From contig NC_054537.1 in the NCBI RefSeq assembly GCF_017654505.1, positions 75,823,118 through 75,887,117 of the forward strand: 64,000 nt of DNA, read 5' to 3'. A model generated the notes under the pieces. The model was not told where the DNA came from. It did no database searches and was given only the letters and a program-made list of their open reading frames with translations. This stretch comes from Polyodon spathula. Its lineage: Eukaryota > Chordata > Actinopteri > Acipenseriformes > Polyodontidae. Every line of letters begins with the position of its first letter. The stretch's first letter is position 1. The position numbers were made by a program, and so were the translations under genes. Positions 56,640 through 64,000 of this stretch are shown here, piece after piece.

Positions 56640-57890
56640 TGTGTCTCCTTCCTAGTCTCCTCCAAGCCTCTCAGTGACATATGATGTCTCAGAAGTGGGA
56701 TTACAGCGCCACCACATATGCAAGCGGGGGAATTCTTTTTGAGAATTTTTTTTTTTTTTGAAGAGTGGAGAAAAAATGGGGAAGATGACATTGCTTGCTT
56801 GGACCATGGGCACCTCCCGGACATGTACCCCTGGAAAGACCCCCTCTTTATGAAGGCCTTCATCGGGGTGAGCTGGAGACAATGGAGATGTGGATCTGCC
56901 TGAAGGCCTTACCATTGCTGCAGACAGACCTGGACACCTGCCTCACCTGCCTTAAAGGGGAAGAGTGGCGCTTCGTATGTGCTGAGCCCAGGCACTCCAC
57001 CACCGTGTGCGGCCTCATTCACAGGCCCCTTCAGCCACCTGCGCCAAATAGGAAGAAGGGGAGGAGTGTCTGTCCCCAGAAGAAGGGGAAGAAACAGATG
57101 AAAGCTCCCGCATCCAAAAGGGGGGGAGCCAGAGCGTCCAGCGCCCATGAGGGGGGAGCATGAGCATCCAACACCCTTGAGGAAGATATTGGACTAGCTG
57201 CTGGACCCTGAGGGGAAACTCAATGACGCCCCTCTGTCTCCAGCGTCAGAGGGAGACTACATGCTGCTCCCACCTCCACTGCCAGAGGAGCTGAAGCTAC
57301 CTCCCGATGGTCAGCACCTGCCATCGCCTCCAGAGGATGAGCACCTGCCTACGCATTCCGAGTGTCAGTGCTTGCCGTCACCTCCCGAGGGACCACTCCT
57401 GCCCTGTCCTGCAATGCCTAGGACTGCCAAGCCTGCACCGTCTGAGGCTGCCAAGCCAACAACGCCTGTGGATGCCAAGCCTGCACCATCTGAAGCTGCC
57501 AAGCCAACAACGCCTAGGGCTGCCAAGCCTGCACCGCCTGAGGTTGCTAAGCCTGTGGTGCCCGGGGATGCCTGTTCCGTACCACCTGGGATGCATATTC
57601 GCCACCACCCAGGGATGCCTGTTTGTCACCGCCCGGGGCTCTTTCAGTGCTGGAGACGCAAACCTTGTCGCTGGCAGCATTGCTGCTGTCAGCATTTTCA
57701 TTGCCAGTGTTGCCACTGACAACATTTCCGCTGCCAGGATTGCCCCAGCTGGAGGAGCCAGCCTTGCCAATGTCAGCACTTCCGTTGGCAGCATTGCCGC
57801 TGTCAGCTTTGCCACTGACAACATTGCTGTTAATGAAGGAGGGCCTAACACACTTCACACATCACAGTACTCTGTGTACATCCTGGTCTG
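56640..57890 (+). pseudogene. gag-like retroelement remnant with proline-rich repeats
   Basis: A sharply GC-richer block. Frames in sequence read CLDHGHLPDMYPWKDP, ETMEMWICLKALPLLQTDLD, TCLTCLKGEEWRFVCAEPRH, then a basic segment and, from 57261, a proline-rich frame (PPPLPEELKLPPDGQHLPSP). The cysteine/histidine spacing resembles the zinc-knuckle and Pro-rich tail of an LTR-retrotransposon Gag, but knuckle residues are partly lost. AATAAACAC at about 56598 upstream could be the end of a decayed LTR. No pol was found. Confidence 0.5.
57424..57570 (+). repeat. 48-bp imperfect coding minisatellite, 3 units
   Basis: Three consecutive units built on GCTGCCAAGCCTGCACCG and GCTGCCAAGCCAACAACGCC, translating as AKPAPSEAAKPTTP-like 16-residue repeats. 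Further GCTGCCAG/TTGCCACTGACAAC words repeat irregularly to about 57830. Confidence 0.85.
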
Positions 57891-57946
57891 ACGTCACCAC
57901 TAAGCCTTAACTGAGTTCCCTTAACCGAGTTCCTAGTATAGAAATA

Positions 57947-58257
57947 CAGCTATGACCAAAAGTTTTGTATCACCTAGAGTTTTAGGATTGAGACATATTT
58001 TTTTTAAATATATATGAACATTTAGATATTTTATTTAATATCATGCACCCAAAAAAACTACAAAAAGATCACAAATATCTACTGGAAGCCATAATAGCAG
58101 TACAGTATTTCATGTTACATTTTCAAATGTCACATTTTTCAATTTTTCATTAAATATATGAAAAACTACAAAGTGGTATGCAATTCAATATGTGAATATG
58201 ACATTATTCAGCAGGTTTCATTTGACTTTATGAAGCAAAATTAGCTGGCCATAGCTG
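57947..58257. mobile_element. Tc1/mariner-type MITE, copy 2
   Basis: 311 bp starting CAGCTATGACCAAAAG and ending GGCCATAGCTG, inverted ends, with TA on both sides (57945-57946 and 58258-58259). Shares its body with 12832-13171. Non-coding. Confidence 0.85.
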
Positions 58258-58473
58258 TAGGGTTTAACTACGCAAGATGAATCTTGAGTGTGTTTGTTTA
58301 CATTTAACTTTACAAATTGAATGACGGGAAGGAAGTGGATCCTAATTTTAGAACCAAGGCTAAAAAATATTTGTTATTTTTCCTTTAAATTCTGGTAAAT
58401 CTATTATACAAAATATGATATAGGCTCTGGCTGATGTCAGATATGGTACCTGGCAGGCCCTTGTGAGCTTCTC

Positions 58474-58878
58474 TTGTTAGGTCTTCAGGTGCCCCTCAAT
58501 AATGACCCCAGTTATTCAGTCCTGGGCTACTACGACTATGACTACTACTACTACAACTTAGTTTTGGGGCACACCAATGCGGAGTCAGCTGTTGACATGA
58601 TAGTCTTTGTTGACCAGTGTCCTCTAAATGGTGGGCATTTAAATAGGACTACTACTACTACGACTACTACTGTTCATGGCTCCACCAAGGCGAGAGGCCA
58701 GCTGGTGAATCTGCTCCTAGCTCTTGCTAGACTGGCCATCTACATGATCACCAGGGAGGATCTCTTTGACTGTGGGGTCATGTTCAGGGCCCTGGTCCCG
58801 GGTTTCTTTAGGGCATGCCCACATGGAGAACTGCCCTGTCACAAGCTGTTAGAGCCAATGGAAAATGTCCTAGAGTGA
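58474..58878 (+). pseudogene. possible LINE C-terminal remnant
   Basis: 134-codon frame. The part LVNLLLALARLAIYMITRED and GVMFRALVPGFFRA resembles the C-terminal segment after RT in Tx1/L1-like fish LINEs (pattern NxLLxxAKLAIYxSR...FxALVxxRxR). The N-terminal half holds two ACT-rich simple repeats (58527-58557, 58647-58671) translated as poly-Tyr and poly-Thr. Identification by pattern only. Confidence 0.35.
58527..58671. repeat. two (CTA)n/(ACT)n trinucleotide tracts
   Basis: GACTACTACTACTAC at 58537-58555 and GGACTACTACTACTACGACT at 58647-58666. Confidence 0.9.
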
Positions 58879-59045
58879 CAAGTCCACTAGGAGACTGCAT
58901 AGTGCTGTTCATATGCAGTACTGTTCATTGTTTTTTTAAATTATTATTTTAAAAGAAATACACCAAAAGAATAACCTGGCTACCTTTTTTTCCACAGAAA
59001 ATGCTAAGTGCCAAAAAGCAGGCCCAAATACAATAAATAAAACTA

Positions 59046-59097
59046 AAACAAACAAACAAACAAACAAAAAAACAAACAAACAAACAAACAAACAAAA
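59046..59097. repeat. (AAAC)n microsatellite
   Basis: About twelve copies of CAAA with small interruptions. Confidence 0.95.
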
Positions 59098-59772
59098 ACT
59101 GTAGTGTAGTTCTCTCGAAAAACAGAATAATTTGTACGTTTGGAAACCGGACAATAACTTAGTATTTTTATCTGTCTCTGTAAAGAGTGGAGAAAGAATA
59201 CTGACTTTTCTTCCTAAATCAGAAAAGCCTTCCAGTCTATACAGAATGTTTAGTGTTTATATAGGGCTGCATGGCATGCTTTATGGAGTTGAAAACCACT
59301 GCCCTTACTTGTACCTACCAATGAAACAGCTGATGTCGTAAACCAATGAATGATCTGTAATCCAACCCCCTCCCCCCCTCCATTAAAGCTTGGCAAAGCA
59401 CCGCAAATGCAATTTTAAACTTCTGAAACACATCCAATCAATTACATCGGTTTATAAAATCTTCCATTGGCAACAGGAGAAGTGTTTCTGTCTCCTACTA
59501 ACTAAAACCAGAGTTTAACCTTACCAAGAGTTGGGCTGTTGGATTAAGGGATATCTGAATGGGAAAGCCCAGTTGGTAGTGAAGGGACACATCGTGACCT
59601 GACAACAAGGAACCTCCGGGATATCCGCCAGTCCTCAAACTATGTACAAAAGGGAGGTTAGTAAGGGGACCAAGACACACAACTCGCATCTATAATAACG
59701 AATTGTCTTACGTAATGTTACAAAAATCGGGAAGACCTGAGTTACGATTATTTATTTACTCCTGTGTGGTTC

Positions 59773-59804
<32 letters not shown>

Positions 59805-59880
59805 TTAAAATTTGTAAAAAAGTGTTTGCTTTAATGATGTGCGTATGTCACAAACCACCCTTCTTACGTTTCTGCAGTTA

Positions 59881-59945
59881 GGAGGCGGGGACGGGACCCC
59901 CGTTGACGTCAGTGGGCCTGCCTGTTTCCTGCAATAGAAAGTAAG
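59881..59945 (+). promoter_or_regulatory. candidate HIVEP1 promoter: GC box and CRE
   Basis: GGAGGCGGGGACGGG (Sp1-like, 59881-59895) and a perfect palindromic CRE TGACGTCA (59904-59911) lie in a small CpG-containing patch 1.7 kb upstream of the HIVEP1 coding exon. AATAGAAA followed by GTAAGAG at 59941 could be the donor of a non-coding first exon. The role is inferred from position and motifs. Confidence 0.4.
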
Positions 59946-59999
59946 AGAAGGTAAAGAAAAAACAGACCTTAATTACCGTAAACGTTTATTACAAAAAAA

Positions 60000-61530
60000 C
60001 AAACAAAAAAAACCCAAAAAACTGAGATTTATTAAACTGAAGTCTCGTAAGTATGACTGTTTAGGTTTCCAACAATTGCCTTTTTAGTGCGTTAATATGT
60101 TTTGGGTGCATTTGTGTGAGTAGGTGGTGTGTATGCTTATCAAGTCAGGACGTTGGAAATATGAAGAGGTCAATTGTTTGTTTAAGCTGCAAAAAAAAAA
60201 AAAAAAAAAAAAACATGTCTATTCATTTTTCGATGATAACGGCAGTGATGCAGTCGTGATAATATAATGTGGTCTCCTAAACCAACAGGCCACTTATCAA
60301 TCGTTGCAAGCAACGTTGCATGTTTTGGTGAGATTTAATGCAGTTTTTTTTTTTTTCTTTTTTTATTTCAGTTGTCGATGTTATTTGTAAATTCATTGTT
60401 TTTATTTTTAATTCGTGGTGATGGTTTTATTTAATGTAGTTGATACGGCACCTTAGAGAAAGTCACAACTGTTTTAATCTATTGTATATGAGTTTTTTTT
60501 CTTCCTTTTCTAGTATTGGGAATTGCCTTTTAGTTTTACGCTGTTGTTGCAGAGGGGTTTTCCCAGGCTCCTCCCCTCAACCACATTTATATTCTACTAG
60601 TGGTATAAAAAATATATAGTTTAATCCCGCGCAATTGTTTTTACTGAGAGTAAACGAAAATGCAAAGCGTGATTTAACCCCTGAGCCTGCACCAGAAATG
60701 GATCGTTTTAGAGCCTTGTCTAGCACAGACTTCTTTGTCTGTTTCAGCATGACTTGCTTTAGTTAAAAACAACCCCCCCCGAACAGATAATTTTGCAATA
60801 AATGTGTGTATTCATTTTCTCACCAATACATACAAACAAAAATACCCCCCCCCCACCCCATTAAAAAAAAAAAAAAGGAAATTACTGAAATGCCAATTGT
60901 CATGCTTTGAAATTTAAGAACTATTACTATAAATACATCATATTGTGGAAAGCTGTATTTTTATTGTGAGTTTTCTAAGGCATTCTTTAGTGAATAAATA
61001 ATCTGTGACCAGTTATGGTAAACTCACAGTAAAACCTGGTTTGAATGGTTCAATTTGCTACGTAAATCCTATAGAGGTTTAAAAGCCACTGCACACAGGA
61101 TGCGTTTCGTCATATACTGTACCACCCATATAATCTGTAAATGTTGTGGTACTGATTGCACTACAGCAGATGCGTTTCAGAGATGACTGCTTTACATTGC
61201 TTTGCAATGGATGAAGGGCAGGTGTCCCCCCAACAGTAACTATCACAGGTTGCTGCCATTTTAACCTACAGAAAAAAAAAAAGTTAGCAAATCAAAGTAA
61301 TGAATTCCAAAATCACAGTAGTGTGCAAGGTACAATAAGAAATGTTTATTAAACTAAGATTTTACCTATTTTGGTTAAAAAAAAAAAAAAAAAAGTCACC
61401 ACAGCTGATTTGTAGGTAATCTATTAACTTTATGCGCTGCTGGTTGTAGATGTTGTCATCAATAAACCTAAAGGTAAAATGTGTGAAAACTATTTATAAT
61501 GTTTTGTTCCACTTCATTTTTCTTTCTTTT
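60000..61530. other. HIVEP1 5' intronic or upstream DNA
   Basis: Poly-A/T tracts and unique AT-rich DNA only. No exon was recognised, although a non-coding leader exon could be present. Confidence 0.4.
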
Positions 61531-61539
61531 TTCTTTTAG

Positions 61540-61664
61540 ACCGATGATTTGATGTTGTTCAAGAGAGTAATAGGAGGCTGTCCTCTTCCTTCATCAATAA
61601 TGTACCAGTGATCGGAAATAAAAAATGCCTCGAACAAAACAGAATAATCCTAAAAACCTGAAAG
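61540..61664 (+). CDS. HIVEP1: HIVEP1 first coding exon (CDS begins 61625)
   Basis: Exon bounded by a strong pyrimidine-rich acceptor (TTTCTTTTTTCTTTTAG at 61523-61539) and donor GTAAGT at 61665. Translation starts at ATG 61625: MPRTKQNNPKNLK plus one base, phase 1. HIVEP1 (ZAS-family zinc-finger transcription factor binding kappa-B-like enhancers, nuclear) begins MPRTKQ-HPRNLRD in other vertebrates and has the same phase-1 junction. Its position head-to-head with ADTRP agrees with the conserved gene order. All zinc-finger exons lie outside the window. The leader contains two upstream ORFs. Confidence 0.88.
61552..61611 (+). promoter_or_regulatory. upstream ORF in HIVEP1 5' leader
   Basis: ATG at 61552 opens 19 codons ending TGA at 61609-61611, 13 nt before the main ATG. 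A second minimal uORF, ATGATTTGA, starts at 61544. Both are in the same exon as the main start and could limit translation. Confidence 0.6.
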
Positions 61665-61669
61665 GTAAG

Positions 61670-62945
61670 TTATTGCTGTTATGTTTACTTATTTCACAAA
61701 AATTCTAACAAAAATAACAGATCGATAACCAAGCAAAACTTGGAAGATTGTAATAATGGATTCCACTGAAATATGTACACATTACACTAGTGTAGCCCTC
61801 CGCTCTAATAATACAATTGCATAACCTTTGGAAAATATAAAATAAATCAAAATATTGCATTCAAGTAATGTGTATTGTTACTGTGAATTAAAGTGCTTTG
61901 ACTACATGAAGTTGGAAAAACAACTACTTGACTTTACCTGTCCTAGATGCTTTGTGTCATCTTCATCTTTCACTCAGCTGCACAGAGCTGCTCTGCAAGA
62001 ATGCAGTCTTGAACATTGAAGTACAATATTGGTAGAATAGAACCAAATTATATATTTAACTGATTTATATTATATGTACCCCATATAATATAAAACATAT
62101 ACCATATCTTTAATGTTGTATATTGTGTAGGGGGCTTTGTTTAACAACATGCCGATCAACATGGTTCCATCCTTAATATTGATGCTTTTTTAATACTTTG
62201 TGTAGCCACTGTGCATTATGGTTTCCCTATAATGTGTGTTGACTTTAGTACTGTTTTGGGTTTGGTACCTTTTCACACTTACACACCCGAGCCAAAAAAA
62301 TTGTTTCCTGCTTGGCATGTTTAAAATGTTTAAATGAAATTGAAGTCTGGTTTCATGAATAAATGAAGAATGTGCACAGCATTGTGCTGCGTGCCTCCAA
62401 GCATATGTTCTGAATGCACTTCCTCTTCCTTTTGAGAAGTTGTTTATTTAATACAAATTAATACAGAACGACTGTGGGTGGTGATTGTATTACCTATATT
62501 TCCTCACTTGGACCTCTTACTTATTAAATATATTGGTATCCCTAAATATATAATCATTAAAAATACGCAGATGGTACCTGGAAACGTTCTCTTTTTTTCT
62601 AGGGAAACAGTACAACTGGGGATGGGGAGTTAGTTGCCGGATAATGTTACTCAGACGACTTGCTCACTAAATATCTTGGTTACACTGAATAGGCCATTGT
62701 TCTCTTTAAAAAATATGCTAAAGATTTTAATGAGTAATCCATCTCACAAGTTCAGTGGTACCCTAAATATTTAATACCAATGCGGAATGACTGGGTGAAG
62801 TATTTGATTGCAATTTTACCCCAAAACATATTTTCCTGTGGTGACTGCCAAGACTACTATAATATTCAATGTGCTGTTGTCCTTGACAGTCCTTTGCCAG
62901 AAACCTATTTGAGAGTACAATATAGAGAAAATGTCACATTGCTAA
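61670..62945. other. HIVEP1 intron, no feature seen
   Basis: AT-rich; no second coding exon or clear repeat. Confidence 0.4.
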
Positions 62946-62950
62946 CAGGA

Positions 62951-63654
62951 TAATTCTGTGACAAATCACTCAACAGGTTACACCCTACCATCTCCAATTT
63001 ACACCAAAGTTGTTTTTGAGGTTGTTTCAGGCAAATAAGCTCAAATTTATGATTTAGGCTGATCAGGTGAAGGGGTCAAAAGTTATAGAGAGGTCAAAAT
63101 GTGGTTGATGGGTACTTACCCCCCTTACCGTTAACCAACCTTTTACTCAAAAACGTTTTGTGCTACAGTCTGAAAGAAAGAAAACAAAGCAGAAGTTACA
63201 CCTTAACAAATTGTTTGACCTTTGACCTTTGGGTGAAACTCCAAAAATACAAAGCTAAAAAAATACAAAGGTAATATTTTTGCTTTGAAAAATTCCTAAC
63301 CTGCACCCCCCCCATTTCTAAGAAACCTGAATAATTTCAGGTAACAAACATTTAATTAGAATCAAATGACATAAGTAAATGAATAACACATCATTTGTGG
63401 GTGAAAAAAGTCAAGGATGGTGGTGGTGGGGTGGAGGCAGGTCACAAGACTGTAACACAAACAATTTTTGAGTAAAAGGTTGGTTAAGGTTAAGAGGGAG
63501 CACCTCTATAACTTTTGACCTTTTGACCTAATCAGTCTAAAAATGTACATTTGAACTTGTTTACTTGAAACAAGCCTAAGAACCAAGTTTGGATTAAATT
63601 GGGAGATGGCAGGGTTTCAGATCTTTTTGGGGGTGATTTCGTCATAGAATGATT
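62951..63654. mobile_element. 0.7-kb foldback element with about 210-bp inverted arms
   Basis: The left arm 62951-63171 and right arm 63447-63654 are inverted copies. Matching blocks: ATTCTGTGAC-AAATCAC versus ATTCTATGACGAAATCAC, GGTCAAAAGTTATAGAG in both, TTAACCAACCTTTTACTCAA in both, and CTACAGTCT versus TTACAGTCT. The spacer (63172-63446) has no coding. It sits in HIVEP1 intron 1 and looks like a non-autonomous DNA transposon with long terminal inverted repeats. Confidence 0.8.
63216..63228 (-). promoter_or_regulatory. perfect DR1 nuclear-receptor half-site pair
   Basis: TGACCTTTGACCT, whose complement AGGTCAAAGGTCA is the consensus DR1 site for RXR-PPAR or HNF4. It lies in the spacer of the foldback element within HIVEP1 intron 1. 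Function is not shown by sequence alone. Confidence 0.35.
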
Positions 63655-64000
63655 CAATACCGTAAGTTACTGTATTTGGGCTACCACTGAATTTGTGGTA
63701 AAGACTGCTCATTAAAATCTTTTGCATATTTTTAAAAAGTAGATAATTATATATTCAGAGATACCAATATATTTAGTAGGTAAGGTCTGAGTGAGGAAAA
63801 TGGACAACTTTTAACTTAATTGTTGTTTCCGTAATTTGTGTCGCTACTATATATAGTTGTTGTGTCTTGTTTTCAAACACAAGCTCCCTTAAGAAATATA
63901 TAAACCATACCAAATTGTTGGGCATTTGGCTCTTTTGAGCAAAAAGAGGTGGGACACATACAGAAAATGGATGATCTAAAACAAGCTTTATGATTGAACT

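Noticed and set aside
57378..57858. 157- and 103-codon minus-strand ORFs
   Set aside because: Antisense frames of the GC-rich repeat block; composition keeps frames open.
1..64000. CRISPR arrays, operons, phage or bacterial systems
   Set aside because: The sequence is vertebrate with introns and retroelements; the tandem arrays seen have no spacer structure.

Overview
This is eukaryotic, AT-rich vertebrate DNA. It has long introns, canonical GT-AG splice sites, abundant (TA)n, (CA)n and (AAT)n microsatellites, and a dense, layered load of transposable elements. The mix of CR1-type LINE, Ty3/Gypsy, DIRS/Ngaro-type elements and tRNA-derived SINEs points to a ray-finned fish. The repeat flavour feels most like a non-teleost such as a sturgeon or paddlefish, but that last step is an impression and not something proven from the sequence.

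Two cellular genes can be recognised, arranged head-to-head as in other vertebrates. On the minus strand, five exons between 35400 and 53308 encode a multi-pass membrane protein of the FAR-17a/AIG1 family, best called ADTRP because of its neighbour. The catalytic Thr and His positions are present and every splice site is intact, but exon 4 carries one in-frame TAG. The last short 3' exon was not found. On the plus strand, 61540-61664 is the first coding exon of HIVEP1 (13 codons after a 5' leader with two small upstream ORFs). A CRE/GC-box patch near 59880-59911 is a candidate promoter, and the rest of HIVEP1 lies beyond the window.

The rest is repeat landscape. Region 1-4295: two interspersed repeats (one LTR-like, 700-1324) and unique AT-rich DNA. 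4301-9059: a nearly complete young Ty3/Gypsy element with 211-bp LTRs and a perfect AGTAC target duplication; its pol reading frame is broken by two single-base indels. 9148-9592 and 21583-22011: tRNA-type SINEs. 12832-13171 and 57947-58257: Tc1/mariner-type MITEs. 14460-16805: a decayed Gypsy element carrying a 54-bp tandem expansion inside its RT. 18143-18547: a perfect 3 x 135-bp tandem repeat. 22934-24720: a decayed Ngaro/DIRS element on the minus strand with a CR1 tail inserted in it. 26539-27148, 48239-48654 and 49864-50499: solo-LTR-like insertions. 36020-39838: a near full-length but broken CR1 LINE in ADTRP intron 4. 42034-43785: a 1.75-kb foldback element in ADTRP intron 3. 53771-55060: a DIRS-type tyrosine-recombinase remnant. 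56640-57890: a gag-like retroelement remnant. 58474-58878: a possible LINE C-terminal remnant. 62951-63654: a second long foldback, in HIVEP1 intron 1.

No new multi-gene system is visible. The points most worth checking are the nonsense codon in an otherwise intact ADTRP gene, the two long inverted-repeat elements, the family of TGTRRCA-ended solo LTRs, and the compensating frameshifts of the young Gypsy copy. No tRNA, rRNA or other structured RNA gene was recognised.
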